This document shows, piece after piece, positions 12,480-24,689 of a stretch of 64,000 nucleotides of DNA. Origin of the DNA: Petaurus breviceps papuanus (Eukaryota; Chordata; Mammalia; Diprotodontia; Petauridae); contig JAMXIF010000043.1 of NCBI GenBank assembly GCA_028583685.1, positions 3,248,675 through 3,312,674 on the forward strand. Reading direction: 5' to 3'. Positions within the stretch are counted from its first letter, which is position 1; every line of letters starts with the position of its first letter. Position numbers and translations under genes: made by a program. The notes under the pieces were generated by a model. The model was not told the origin of the DNA. It searched no databases and saw nothing but the letters and a program-made list of their open reading frames with translations.

Positions 12480-13860
12480 TCATTCTCCTTCCTTTCTCAA
12501 ATAATTCAGTATTAGATCACAAACATTTTCTCCACTCCAAATTTTCCCTTTATCCTTAAAGATTTCTGGTATGCTAATTTATCAACATTGTCAACTTCCT
12601 TTATAATATTTTCACTCTATTTCAGTCACCTTCAGAAATGGACACATCTTAGATCTTGACATCAACTATACCTGTTCTATTTTTATAATTCTGATCTCTG
12701 AAATTCTTATCTTTGATTCCCTATCCTTTCATCTCTCCCTCTGTTTCACTCCTTCTAAAGCTATGCTTTGTACTTACAATGACAGCCAGTGTCTCCATTT
12801 CTCTCTTTCTCCTCCTAGGACATTATTCACCCTCTGACCTCATATTTCTCCCTTCACAGCTTCGACCTTTTGGTTGACCAGTTGAATTATACAATATCAT
12901 TTACCTTATAATCTCATGTTGTCTTGTTATATAAAGCCTTTTGTACCTTGCTAAAACCCATTCTTGATTTGCCATTAATATTCTCCTTTTCCACTCTTAC
13001 TTACCTGTTGCTCAATACTACAGAGAAAACCTTGCAACAGTGTTGGTGAGGCCCATTAGAAATTTATGTGGTCTAGGCTCTTTCCTTTTTGATGCTCCTT
13101 CCTACTTCCCATATTTTTTTCTTCTTTTTTTAATCTCACTCCTCCATTCTTCCTCCCCCAGTAGAACACTTTACCTCATACTTTAAAGAAATCATCAACT
13201 ACTTCCCCTGTCATGAGTTCCCTTTTCTATCTTACTTATTATCTTAAAAGCCCTATACCTTATTGCCTATTCTTTCCATCTTTGCTCTAGTTTCTAAGGA
13301 AGAGGTAACAAAAGCTAATCCCTCAACATATTCTTGATACCTTCTATTCCTTCCTGGAGTTTGCCCCTTTAATTATACCCTTTCTCTTTAATCTCAACCT
13401 TTAATCTCAACTAATTTATTAGCTCTTTCCCTATTGCCTAGAAACATACCCAGTAGTCCTCCAACCTTAGAAAAACCCTCACTTGACCCTATCATTCCCT
13501 TAAACTTTAATCTTTTATGTCTTTTTTTTTCAATAGCCACACTCTTAAAATGAGTCTTGCCTCCATTTCTTCATCACCCATTGTATTTCTCAACTTTTTG
13601 CAATATGGGTTCTAACAGTAGACTTACTGTAACTTCTGTTAAATCCTAAATTCAGTGACCCTTTTTCAGTCATCTTACTTTACCTCTCTGAAGGTTTTGA
13701 TACAGTCAAGGATTCTCCCTTTTGGATCCTCCTTCCTTGACTCCTATAACCTTCATGTCATTTCATTGTTCTCAAAGAGGCCTTTTGAGTTTTCTGTTTG
13801 ATCCTTCTGAAAAAAATCTGTTTGTCATGTTTCTTCATATGTCAACTTTAAAACTTGTTT
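12480..13860 (+). mobile_element. L2 LINE, reverse-transcriptase region, decayed
   Basis: Sense-strand L2 ORF2 text is recognisable: AAAAACCCTCACTTGACCCT near 13471 matches the L2 'CCCTCTCTTGACCCTACTGC' region, and TTACCTCTCTGAAGGTTTTG near 13679 matches the RT segment that reads roughly 'CTTGACCTCTCTGCAGCATTTGAC'. It continues at 17100 after HAL1-2 and again at 20410 after HAL1-3. Recognition is by eye from memory of the consensus; no frame is open. Confidence 0.65.
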
Positions 13861-14889
13861 TTAAAAAACTCTCATTTCTACCTTTTTAAAAAACAAATTA
13901 TACTTCATTTCCTTTACAAATTGGTTACTTCTTTTTCTTTATACAAAAGTTAATTTTTAGACCAACAACTTCATTTTATCTCTTTCCCCAACCAAAGTGC
14001 TCAAAGAGAAAGGAGGAAGTCCCTTATATGTTTATGATATTATTATTTCCCATTTTTCTTTCTTTTAAAAAATCAATTAGGTAATTTTTAGTTTTCAACA
14101 TTTACTTCCACAAGATTTTGAATTCCAAATTTTCTTCCCATCTCTTCCCTCCCCCACCCTAAGATGGTATGTATTTTGATTACCCCTTCCCCTAATCTGC
14201 CCTTCCTTCTATCATCTCCCCCCTTCTCTGATCCCTTTCCCTTCTATTTTCCTGAAAAACAAGATAGGTTTCTTTACCCGATTGTCTGTATATCTTATCC
14301 CCAGTTGCATACTAATATAATTTTTAACATTTGTTTTTAAAACTTTGAGTTCCACACTCTCTCCCTTCCTCCTTCTCCCCCCACCATCATTGAGCAGGCA
14401 AGCAATTTGATATGTTATACCTGCAGTCATGCAAAACACTTCCAAACAGTTATGTTGTGAAAGGCTATTATATTTCTCTCCATCGTGTCCCACCCCTCAT
14501 TTATTCTATTCTCTCCTTTGACCCTGTATCACCCCAAAAGTGTTTGTTTCTGATTATCCTCTCCTCCCATCTGCCCTCCCTTCTATCACACTCCCCCAGT
14601 TTCTTCCCCCTAATGTCCTATATAGTTAGATTTCCATACCCACTTGAATGTGTATGTTATTTCCTCCTTAAGCCAAATCCAAAGAGAGTAAGATTCATTC
14701 ATTTCCTCTCACCTTCCCCTTCTTCCCCTCCATTGTAAAAATTTTTACTTGCCTCATTTATGTGAGATAATTCACCCCATTCTACCTCTTCACTTCTCCT
14801 TCTTCCAATACATTCCCCTCTCACCCCTAATTTTATTTTTTAGATATCATCCCTTGATATTCAACTCACCCTGTGCCCTCTTTTTCTCC

Positions 14890-15065
14890 GTGTGTCTCAG
14901 TATGTATATGTGTGCATACACACATATGTATATATGTTACATACACACATATATGTATATGTGTGTATGTATATGTGTGTATGTATATGTGTGTATGTAT
15001 ATGTGTGTATGTATATGTGTGTGTGTGTGTATATATATGTATATATATATATATACACACACATA
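14890..15065. repeat. (TATG)n / (TG)n / (TA)n microsatellite
   Basis: Tandem GTATGTATATGTGT units, then (TG)n and (TA)n. All open frames here are low-complexity shadows of the repeat. It sits inside HAL1-2. Confidence 0.95.
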
Positions 15066-15229
15066 TACGTTCCATCCAACTACCTTAATACTGAGAAAGG
15101 TCTCATGAGTTACAGATACCATCTTTCCATGTAGAAATGTAAACAATTCAACTTCAATAAGCCCCTTATGATTTCTCTTTCCTGTTTACCTTTTCATGCT
15201 TCTCTTGATTCTTGTATTTGAAAGTCAAA

Positions 15230-16274
15230 TTCTCTATTCCATTCTGGTCTTTTCATCAATAATGTTTCAAAGTTGTCTATTTCATTGAATGCCCATTTTT
15301 TTCACTGAAGTATTATACTCAGTTTTGCTGGGTCGGGGATTCTTGGTTTTAATACTATATCCTTTCTCCTCTGGAATATCGTATTATCTAAGCCCAATGA
15401 TCCCTTAATGTAGAAGCTGCTAAATATTGTGTTGTCCTGATTGTGGTTCCACAATACCTGAATTTTTTTTTCTTTCTGGCTGCTTGAAATATTTTTCTCT
15501 AGACTTGGGAACTCTGGAATTTAGCTACAATAATCCTAGGAATTTTCCTTTTGGGATCTTTTTCAGTAGGTAATTGCTGTATTCTTTCAATTTCTATACC
15601 TTCTGGTTCTAGAATATCAGGGCAGTTTTCCTTTATATTTTCTTGAAAGATGATGTCTAGGCTCTTTTTCTGATCATGACTTTCATGTAGTCGAAGAATT
15701 TTTAAATCATATCTCCTAGATCTATTTTCCAGGTAAGTTATTTTCCCAATGAGATATTTCACACTGTCTTCTATTTTTTATTCTTTTGGTTTTGTTTTAT
15801 AATTTCTTGATTTTTCATGAAGTCGTTAGCTTCCATTTGCTCCATTCTAATTTTTAAGGAATTATTTTCTTTAGTGAGTTTTTGGACCTCCTTTTCCATT
15901 TGGCCAATTCAGCTTTTTAAGGCATTCTTCTCCTTAGTGGCTTTTTGGACCTCTTTTGCCATTTGGGTTAGTCTATTTTTAAGGTGAATTTTCCTCAGCA
16001 TTTTTTATGTCTCTTTTAGCAAGCTGTTGACATGTTTTTCATGATTTTCTCACATCACTGTCATTTCTCTTCCCTATTTCCCCCTCACTTCTCTTACTTG
16101 ATTTTCAAAATCCTTTTTAAGCTCTGCCATGGCCTGCAACCAATTCATATTTTTCTTGGAGGCTTTGGATGTAGGAGTTTTGACTTTGTTGTCTTCTTCT
16201 GATTGTATGTTTTGATCTTCCTTGTCACCAAAGTAAGATTCTGTAGTCTGACTTTTTCTCTATTGTTTGTCCAT
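15230..16274 (-). pseudogene. HAL1-2 ORF1 (L1 ORF1p-like), degenerate
   Basis: Starts at an ATG at 16274. The N-terminus reads MDKQ with an early stop, then an acidic stretch with the SYFGDKEDQN motif common to all HAL1 copies here. A heptad-rich coiled coil follows, then the RRM at about 15762-15500, recognisable by KYLIGKITYLENRSRRYDLK, ENCPDILEPEG and KDPKRKIPRIIVAKF. Several stops and shifts are present. L1 ORF1p is a trimeric RNA-binding chaperone; this copy is dead. Confidence 0.75.
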
Positions 16275-17099
16275 TTTCCCAGCTAATTACTTGCTTTTTT
16301 AGTTCTTTGTCAAGGTAGAACTCTTCTTCCAGTGTGGGGGGTGTGCTGTTCCCAAGGGGTTTGTGCAGCTGTTTTCAGAGACACTTTGAGGGACTTGTAA
16401 ATTTTTCAGTTCTTCCAAAGTGGTATGATCAAAGGAGAGTTGTTTACTCCTCTCTTGGACTGTGCTGTGATCTGTGAATAACCACAAACACTCTTTTCTG
16501 CCTTGGAACAGTGAGGAGGATTACCTTTCCACAGCTGCCACAAGGTCAGCCACACCAGTGCTCCTCCTCACCCTAGGACCTCCACCTAGGACTGCAACCC
16601 AGATCCAAGCACCAGCAAAGAGATTCCTGAAATTCCCCTCTGATCACCCACTCAATTCCCACAACTGTCTGTGGGCTGAGAGTTCTGGAAGCAGCCACTG
16701 CCACTGCCACCACCACTGCCGCCTTAGGGCTAGCCTTGGGGTGGCTTTTGCTCCTCTCTCATCCAGGTTGATAGACCTTTCCTATTGCCCTTGTAAACTG
16801 TCTTTGGCATTTGTGGGTTGACAAGTCTGGAAACCACTATAGCTGCCAGTGATTCAGTCCCCTGGTGCTTTCTCCAGGTTTGTTTGTACCTGTGCGACCC
16901 ATGCTCTTCTCTTAGACTGGTGCAACAGACCTATCCTGATAACCTTCCAGGTTGTCTTGGGATGGAATTAGTTTCACTCTGTCATTTTGTGGATTCTACT
17001 GCTCTAGAATTTGTTTAGAGTGATTTTTATAGGTCTTTGGAGGAGTTTCAGGGAGAACTCAAGGCTTGCCCCCCCATTTCTCTTTCTACCAGCATAACC

Positions 17100-17609
17100 A
17101 TTCCTTTTCAGTTTTCACTAGTAGATAGTCCTAGATTTTTTGATTCACTAAGTGTGGATGACTCCAAAACTATGTCCTGGGTCCCCTTCTCTCACTACAC
17201 TCTCATTCAGTGATCTCATCAATTCCCAGCTTCCTCCTAGACATGTCCACTGGGCAATTCCATAAGAATGACAAACTCTCTATGAACAAAAGAGAATTCA
17301 TTTTCTGTCTCTCCACTCCTACTCTAATTCACCCCTCTTTTAAACTTCCTTGTTTCTGTTGAGGAAATAGCCATTCTACCATGCACCCAAATTTGCAAAC
17401 TTAGAAGTGTCTTCAGCTATCTTCTTCATCTTATTCTATGTAGCCAAGCAGTTTTTAAATCTTGTTAGTTCTATCTCTACCAAATGCCTTATATCATCCC
17501 CATCTCTCTTCATATAGAACATTTTACTTAATTTAAGGCCTTTATCTACTCTCATTTATGGACACCTGATGAATTTATGTTCTTCTATTTTCCCCCTTTT
17601 CTTCTTTTC
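17100..17609 (+). mobile_element. L2 LINE, continuation
   Basis: Matches L2 text: GTGTGGATGACTCC near 17152, CAGTGATCTCATCAATTCCC near 17209, AACTTCCTTGTTTCTGTTGA near 17344 and ATTTGCAAACTTAGAAGTGT near 17390. It resumes the L2 interrupted by HAL1-2 and is cut again at 17610 by HAL1-3. Confidence 0.65.
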
Positions 17610-18414
17610 AATTTATTTTTTTATGCTTTATTAACTTCTGATTTACTTCATTTCCGCAAGATTTTGAGTTACAAATTTTCTCCCCATTTTTCCCCTACCC
17701 ACCACCCCAAAATATGGGTCCCACAGGATATCCCCTCCTCTAATCTGCTCTCTCCCATATCTTCTCCCTTACCCCCTTAGACTTTTCCAGCAGGGCATGG
17801 TGGATCTCTATGCCCCAATGCTTGTATATCTTATTTCCCAATTACATGTAAAATATCATTAATAATAGTATTTATATATTTTTAAACATTTGATTTTAAA
17901 ACTTTAAATTCCAGATTCATTTCCTTCCTCCCTTGTCACCCACCCTTACTGGGAAAATAAGCAATTCAGTATAGATTATACATGTGTAGCTATGCAAAAC
18001 TTTACCATAGTAGATATATTGTAAAAGATTGACTATGTTTCCCTCCCTCCTATCATACCTCCCACTTCTTCTATTCTCTACTTTGATCCTGTGTTCAAAA
18101 GTGGGTGCTTCCAACTTACCTCCCCTCCAGGCTGCCCTCCCTAACATCATCCCCTCCCCCCTACTCTCCTAGAGGGTGAGATCCCCTATTTAGTGGGTAT
18201 TTCATTCCCTCCTCAAGCCAAATTCAATGGGAATAAGGTTGACCCATTCCCTTTTGCCTTCCTATTCTTCCCCTCCATTGTAAACATTTTCCCTTGCCTC
18301 TTCTATATGAGATAGTTTACCCCATTCTGTCTCTCCCCATCTCCTCTCATTATACTCCTCTCTCACCTCTTAATTTCACCTTTTAATTATCATCCCTTCT
18401 TATTAAATTGGTAC

Positions 18415-18535
18415 TGTGACCTCTATGTATACATGTAAACATATATACACAAATTCACATATGTATTCATATGCCCACATACCCTCCTATATAGATACAC
18501 ACACACATATATATGTAAATATATATATATTCCCT
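18415..18535. repeat. TA/TG/CA-rich microsatellite inside HAL1-3
   Basis: Interrupted (CA)n and (TA)n units between the ORF1 end and the purine-rich 3' region; same internal position as the tracts in HAL1-2, -5, -6 and -8. Confidence 0.8.
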
Positions 18536-18851
18536 TCAGCTATTTTCATACTGAGAAAAGTTTCATCAGTTCTAATTATCATTTTTCCATGTAGGAATAT
18601 AAATCATTCAACTTTGATAAGTTCCTTATGATTTCTTTTCCCTGTTTACCTTCTCAAGCTTCTCTTGCTTCTTGTATCTGAATGTCAGATTTTCTATTCA
18701 ACTCTGGTTTTTTCAGCAAGAATACTTGAAAGTCCTCTATTCCACTGAATAACCATATTTTCCCCTTAAACATGATACTCAGTTTTGCTGGGTAGGTGAT
18801 TCTTGGTTTTAATCCCAGCTCCTTTTCCCTCTGGAATATCGTATTCCAAGC

Positions 18852-19714
18852 CCTTCAATCCCTCAGTGTAGAAGCTGCCAGATCTTGGGTTATCCTGATT
18901 ATGTTTCCACAATATTCAAATTGTTTCTTCCTGGCTGCTTGTAATATTCTCTCCTTGATCTGGGAATTTCAGAACTTGGCTATAATATTCCTAGGAGTTT
19001 TCTTTTTGGGATCTTTTTCAGGAAGTGACTGGTGGATTCTTTCAACCTCTATTTTGCCTTCTGGTTCTAAAACATCAGGGCAGTTTTCCTTGAGAATTTC
19101 TTGGAGGATGATTACTAGGTTCTTTCTTTGATCATGCCTTTCAGGTATTCCAATAATTTTAAAATTATTTATCCTGGATCTATTTTCCAGGTCAGTGTTT
19201 TTTCCCATGAGATATTTCACATTGCCTTCTAGTCTTTCATTTGTTTGGATCTGTTTAACAGCATCTTGATTTCTCATAAAGTCATTAGCTTCCATCTGCT
19301 CCAATCTAATTCTGAAGCAATAATTCTCCTCAGTTAGCTTTTGAGATTCTTTTTCCATCTGGCAAATTTGGTTTTTTAAGGTATTCTTCTCTCATTGCCT
19401 TTTTGAGCCCATTTTGCCATTTGAGTTAGTCTACTTTTTAAGGTATTATTTTCCTCATTCAGGCTATTGAATCTCATTTCATAATTTTCTTGCATTGTTC
19501 TCATTTCTCTTACTAATTTTTCCTCCACTTCTCTTATCTGTTTCTTAAGGTCCTCTATGGCCTGTAACTGGCTGGTATTTTCCTTTGAAGCTTTTGGTGC
19601 AGAAGTTCTGACTTCACTGTCTTCCTCCTGTTCCATGCTTTGCTCCTTTTTGTTCCCAAAATAGGAGCGTAAACTTGGGGTTTTCTGTTTATTTTGTTTC
19701 CTTTGCCTGCTCAT
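18852..19714 (-). pseudogene. HAL1-3 ORF1 (L1 ORF1p-like)
   Basis: MSRQRKQNKQKTPSLRSYFG begins at 19714. Domains in order: basic/acidic N-terminus, coiled coil from about residue 45 (AIEDLKKQIREVEEKLVREM), RRM with MGKNTDLENRSRINNFKI and ENCPDVLEPEGKIEVERI, then the start of the C-terminal domain (AARKKQFEYCG, IRITQDLAASTLRD). The frame shifts near 19385, has a stop at 18969-18971, and meets a TGA directly after STLRD. That last TGA is shared with HAL1-5 and HAL1-8. Intact L1 ORF1p is a trimeric RNA chaperone. Confidence 0.88.
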
Positions 19715-20409
19715 GTCACCACTCAGTCACTTGATCCCTGGGCTTTTTGCCACAGTAGGACTCTGACACCAGACAGGGGAGCTTTGTACCAGACACTGGG
19801 GTTTTTACAGCTGCCGAAGGTATTGGTTGGGTTCCTTCTCTGAAGCCTCCACAAGCTCTGGCAAGCTGGTCACACACTCCAAGATTACCACACAATCCAG
19901 ATCCAAAGCAAGAGCAATTACCCCTAAGACTGGTCGCTTGCTCCCCCTTCACTCTGCAGGTCAGGAGCTAAAGCTACCACATGGGGGTGGCTGCAGGGCC
20001 AAGGCTCTTCAACAGCTTCTCGCCCCAGACCAAACTGCCAATTACTGGTCCCAAAGTCCACACTGCACTGACCTCTCACTTTGCCTATGTGTTGATAATT
20101 CTGGAAAATGCCACAGCTGCTGGTGATCTGAAGACCCTCCAGCTGATGGTTGGTCAGGTCCACCCTGGGGCTAAAACCTCAAGTGTGGGGCTGGGCTAGG
20201 CTCCCAGAGCACTGTGATGGCCACTTCCTGCCAGCCTGCCTGGCTGTCCTCAGTGGGAAGTTGCTACTCCCTGTCATTTTGTGGGTTCTGTAGCTCCAAA
20301 GTTCATTCAGAGTCCCCTTTTACATGAATTGGGGGGGGGGTGGAAGCCAGAGCCCCAGGCAAGTCCTGTTTGTACTCTGCCATCTTGACTCCACCCCCCA
20401 ATTTATTTT

Positions 20410-20540
20410 CTATTCAGTTACTGAAATGTTCTTTGAAAATACAGCTTTGACCATATTACTTTCCTGTCAAACAATCTTAGTGGCTCCCCCATGTCTCAAG
20501 AATAAAATTTTCTGTAGATTTTTGTTAACAAATTGTTTAT
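20410..20540 (+). mobile_element. L2 LINE, continuation after HAL1-3
   Basis: TTTGACCATATTACTTTCCTG near 20446 and CTTAGTGGCTCCCCCATGTC near 20476 match the L2 stretch 'GATCATGTCACTCC...CAATGGCTCCCCATC', following on from the L2 text that stops at 17609. Confidence 0.55.
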
Positions 20541-20689
20541 GCTCTTTAAAAAAATGTTCTCCAACTCAAATAAATAAAACACATCGGTCATGTCTCATAA
20601 CGTATTTCTCATTCTGCACAGATTACCCACCACATTTCTATCAAATGTGGAGAGGCTAAACTTATTCATGATGGGGTCAACGAAGAAGA

Positions 20690-20897
20690 CAGGAGAGTAT
20701 AGCCAGTGCAGTGATGATAGCCTGGAAGATAAATGAGTTAGTGAGGATAAGGAATAGTGTTAGGGATAGCAAGGCATAGGGAATGAGATAACGCTAAAAT
20801 GTTATAATCATATGAAGGCTTTTCAGAGTTCATAAATATGAACATTTGTGGGTTATAGTAAAAAAAATATAGCATGTATGGGCATTTGAACACACAT
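20690..20897. repeat. Source arm of a 208-bp inverted duplication
   Basis: This segment reappears in reverse orientation at 21933-22139 inside L1b. Aligning by eye I count three substitutions and one A-run length change, so about 98% identity. The segment itself is not a repeat I recognise. Confidence 0.95.
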
Positions 20898-20944
20898 AAT
20901 GATGTAAATGATTGAAAAACACTATGCATTTATTATTACACTGT

Positions 20945-21115
20945 AGCCCCACAGTAACACTTTGAAGTAGATGCTGTTATTAAGCCTATCTTAAAGATGA
21001 AGAAACAGACTCACAGATGTTAAGTAACTTGAACAGTGTCAAAGTAGTATCTGAGGAGTAATTAGAACTCAGGTCTTCATTCCAAATCCAGCACTTTTAT
21101 TGGACCATAGCTGAG
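20945..21115 (-). mobile_element. MIR SINE
   Basis: The plus strand reads AAGATGAAGAAACAGACTCA, GATGTTAAGTAACTTGAACA and a following GTATCTGAGG, the reverse complement of the MIR middle and 5' parts. Ancient and truncated. Confidence 0.75.
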
Positions 21116-21189
21116 AATTTCTGTGTGTAACTGAGTTTGAATGGAGGTCATGGGAAATGAATGAGGAGACAGGGTGGTTGAGGCCTTTG

Positions 21190-21270
21190 TGTGTATACTC
21201 AAAGCTTAGCACAGTATTTTGCATAGACTAAGCAATTAGTAAACACCTTTTCATTCACACATTCATTCAT
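21190..21270 (+). mobile_element. L2/MIR 3' end
   Basis: CTTAGCACAGTATTTTGCAT, then ATTAGTAAACACCTTTTCAT and a (CATT)n tail are the shared L2/MIR 3' terminus. Confidence 0.55.
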
Positions 21271-21460
21271 TCATTTGTAGGTTGATCTTCCCAAAGACTT
21301 TCAATCATTTCCTATTTTTTTTATGTCATCTTTGATAATATGATGGCTGTGAGGTAAACACTCAGAATTGTTTTTATATTATTCTTTACACTATTAATGT
21401 GGAATGTCGCTTTTTTGGTTGTTGATAGGTCTTTTAATTGATTTAGTCTTTCAAAAACTA
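21270..21460 (-). mobile_element. Old L1 fragment (L1g), left part
   Basis: Plus-strand GTGAGGTAAACACTCAGAAT near 21350 and TTTCAAAAACTACCTC at 21449-21464 are diverged reverse-complement L1 ORF2 C-terminal text (compare GTGAGGTGGTACC near 33000). It continues at 24690-25015, so it was the host of the SINE and of L1b. Confidence 0.6.
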
Positions 21461-21467
21461 CCTCTTT

Positions 21468-21648
21468 GGAGCAGCTAGGTGGTCAGTGAATAAAGCACCA
21501 GCCCTGGAGTCAGGAGGATCTGAGTTCAAATCCAGTCTCAAACACTTAGTTAGCACTTACTAGCTATGTGACCTTGGGGAAGTCACTTAAACCCAATTGC
21601 CCTGCCTTCCCCCCTCCAAAAAAAAAGACAAAACAAAAAACAAAAACA
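21468..21648 (+). mobile_element. tRNA-derived SINE (WSINE/MAR1 type)
   Basis: Starts GGAGCAGCTAGGTGGTCAGT, has GAGTTCAAATCC as B box and ends AACCCAATTGCCCTGCCTTC plus an A-rich tail. It is flanked by AAAAACTACCTC (21453-21464 and 21649-21660). The right copy is also the left duplication of L1b. Confidence 0.92.
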
Positions 21649-21660
21649 AAAAACTACCTC

Positions 21661-24284
21661 AAAAATCTCCAGGGCCAAATGGATTTCCTAGTGAATTCTA
21701 TCAAACATTTAAAGAACAATTGAGTCCAATACTCTACAAACTATTTGGGAAAATTAGTGAAGAAGTAGTCCTACCAAATTCTTTTTATGACACTAATATG
21801 GTACTGATACCTAAGTCAGGAAGAGATAAAAAAGAGAAAGAAAATTATAGACCAATCTCCCTCATGAATATAGATGCCAAAATTTTAAATAAAATATTAG
21901 CAAAGAGACTACAGCAGCTTATCTCACACATCATGTGTGTTCAAATGCCCATAAATGCTATATTTTTTTACTATAACCCACAAGTGTTCATATTTATGAA
22001 CTCTGAAAAGCCTTCATATGATTATAACATTTTAGCGTTATCTCATTCCCTATGCCTTACTATCCCTAACACTATTCCTTATCCTCACTAACTCATTTAT
22101 CTTCCAGGCTATCATCACTGCACTGGCTATACTCTCCTGAATAATACACTATGATCAGGTAGGATTTATTCCAGGAATGCAAGGGTGCTTTAATATTAGG
22201 AAAACCATCAGTATAATTGATCATATCAAGAATAAAACTAGCAGGAACCACACGATCATCTCAATAGATGCACAAAAGACTTTTGACAAAATACAGCATC
22301 CATTCCTATTGAAAACACTAGAAAGTATAGGAATAAATGGAGCCTTCCTTAAAATAATAGGTAGCATCTATCTAAAACCATCAGCAAATATTATATATAT
22401 AATGGGGATAAGCTAGAAGCATTTCCCATAAGATCAGGGGTGAAACAAGGGTGTCCACTATCACCCCTCTTATTCAATCTGGTACTAGAAATGTTAGCAG
22501 TAGCAATTAGAGAAGAAAAAGAAATCAAAGGAATCAAATTAGGCAAAGAAGAGACCAAGCTATCACTCTTTGCAGATGATATGATGATAGAGAATCCTAG
22601 AGAATCAAGTAAAAAGCTAATTGAGACAATGAGTAAATTTGGCAAAGTTGCAGGATATAAAATAAACCCACATAAATCCTCGGCATTTCTATATATTTCC
22701 AATGAAATTCAACAGCAAGAGATAGAAAGAGAAATCCCACTTAAAGTTACTGTAGACATTATAAAATATTTGGGAATCTATCTGCCAAAACAAACCCAGG
22801 ATCTATATGACCACAACTACAGAACACTTTTCACACAAATGAAGTAAGATCTAACTAATTGGAAAAATATCAATTGCTCATGACTGGGTCGAGCTAATAT
22901 AATTATATATTTAGTGCCATACCAATTAATTTACCAAAAAAACTACTTTATAGAGCTAGAAAAAACAGTAACAAAATTCATTTAGAAGAATAAACAGTCC
23001 AGAATATCAAGGGAATTAATGAAAAAAAATGCTAGGGAAGGTAGACTAGCTATACGAGATTTCAGTCTGTATTATAAAGCAGAAATCATCAAAACTAGTT
23101 GGTACTGGCTGAGGAATTGTGTAGTGGATCAATGGAATAGATTAGGCACACAAGATTCAGAAGTCAATGACTATAGTAATCTATTGTTTGATAAACCAGA
23201 AGTCCCCAGTTTTGGGGATAAGAACTCACTATTTGACAAAAACTGCTGGGAAAACTGGAATATAGTATGGCAGAAACTGGGCATAGACCATTATCTAACA
23301 CCATATACCAAAATCAAGTTTAAATAGGTACATGATCTAGGTATAAAGGTTGATACTGTAAGCAGTCTTGGAAAACAAGGAATAGTTTACCTGTCAGATT
23401 TGTGGAGAGGGAAAGACCTTATGACAAAACAAGAATTAGAGAGCATTATGAAATGCAAAATGGATTATTTTGATTACATTAAATTGAAAAGCTTCTGTAC
23501 AAACAAAGCCAATGTGACCAAGATTAAGAGCGAGGTGGGAAATTGGGAAAGAATCTTTACAACCTATGTCTCTGACAAAGGACTCATTTCTAAAATATAC
23601 AGAGTCAAATCTATAAGAATACAAGTCATTCACCAATTGATAAATGGTCAAAGGATATAAACATGAAGTTTTCAGAAGATAAAGATTAAAGATAAAGAAT
23701 AAAAAAAAATTAAAGATATCTAAAAGCACATGAGGAAATTCTCTAAATTACTATTGATTAGAGAAATGCAAATCAAAACAACTCTGAGGTACCACATCTC
23801 ACTGGTCAGGTTAGCAAAGATGACAAAACAGGAAAATGACAAATGCTGGAGAAAATGTGGGCAAATTGGAACACTAATGCATTGCTGGTGGAGGTGTGAA
23901 CTGATCCAACCTTTCTGGAGAGCAATCTGGAATTATGCCCAAAGGGCTAGGATCAGTTTCATACCCTTTGACCCAGCAATACCACTCCTAGGGCTATATC
24001 CCAAAGAAATCATAGAAGTGGGAGATAGACCCATATGTACAAAAATATTTATAGCAGCTCCTTTTGTGGTAGCAAAGAATCAGAAATTAAGGGGGTACCC
24101 ATCAATTGGGGAATGGCTGAACAAGTTGTAGTATATGCATGTTATGGAATACTGCTGTGCTATAAGAAACGAGAAGCAGATGGATTTCATATTTACCTGG
24201 AGAGGCTTATACGAACTGATGCTGAGTGAGAAGAGTAGAACCAGGAGAAATTTGTACACAATTCCAGACACAACATATGTGTGA
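21661..24284 (+). pseudogene. L1b ORF2 remnant
   Basis: RT motifs are readable: [57 protein letters not shown], the FADD box at about 22568-22580, and the C-terminal segments up to the stop at 24282-24284. Breaks: the 207-bp inverted insert at 21933, a frameshift near 22395, a stop at 22845-22847, a small deletion near 22905, a TAG at 23325-23327, frame loss around 23605-23730 and a TAG at 24129-24131. It is not functional. Confidence 0.92.
21933..22139. repeat. Inverted, locally copied insert within L1b
   Basis: This is the reverse complement of 20690-20897, dropped between ...CAGCTTATCTCA and ATAATACACTATGATCAGG of the L1. In L1a the same place reads CTTATCTCAAGAATAATACA, so the insert replaced about two bases. 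It has no poly(A) and no target duplication. Both arms are about 1.04 kb apart. Confidence 0.95.
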
Positions 24285-24689
24285 TGACCAACTTTGATAG
24301 ACTGGACTTTTCTCAGCAATGCAGTGATATAAGTCAATCCCAAAAGACTCATAATGGGGAGAAATGTCTACATCCAGGGAAAGAACTAGAAAGAACTGAG
24401 TTTATATCCATATTGAAGCAAACTACCTGATCTTTTCCCTTTTCTTGTTTGGTTTTATGTCCTGTTTACCATTTTTCATTCCATCTGATACAACCCACCT
24501 TTATAACCTGACTAATGTCTAATGTGCAAGTATTTACAGATCCTATACTTGATTGTATGGCGCCATGGGGAGGAGGGGAGGGAGGGGGACAAAATATGAA
24601 ACTCAAGGAATTGTGGAATTGAATCTTGTAAACTAAAAGTAAACAAAAAAATTAATAAAAATTATCTAAAGACCCCTCCCCCCAAAAAC

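Larger units (their letters stand above)
14055..17095 (-). mobile_element. HAL1 element (HAL1-2), nearly full length, old
   Basis: A half-L1: reverse strand with a 5' UTR (about 17095-16275), an ORF1-type coding region (16274 to about 15230) and a 3' region running directly to about 14055, with no endonuclease or RT. It is more diverged than HAL1-3, -5 and -6. A (TATG)n/(TG)n tract at about 14890-15065 sits at the same internal place as the tracts of the other HAL1s. It splits the L2 at 12480-13860 / 17100-17609. Non-autonomous: it must have used L1 ORF2p in trans. Confidence 0.85.
17620..20399 (-). mobile_element. HAL1 element (HAL1-3), full length with target duplication
   Basis: A complete half-L1 on the reverse strand, about 2.78 kb: 5' end near 20397 (GTGGAGTCAAGATGGCAGAG), 5' UTR to 19715, ORF1 19714 to about 18852, a purine-rich 3' region and a short A-rich end. 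A perfect 10-bp duplication AATTTATTTT flanks it (17610-17619 and 20400-20409), showing that insertion was by target-primed reverse transcription into the L2. No ORF2 sequence lies between ORF1 and the 3' end, which defines HAL1. Confidence 0.93.

Noticed and set aside
14749-15146. Several overlapping frames rich in Tyr, Val, Cys, His and Thr on both strands
   Set aside because: All are translations of the TATG/TG microsatellite in HAL1-2.
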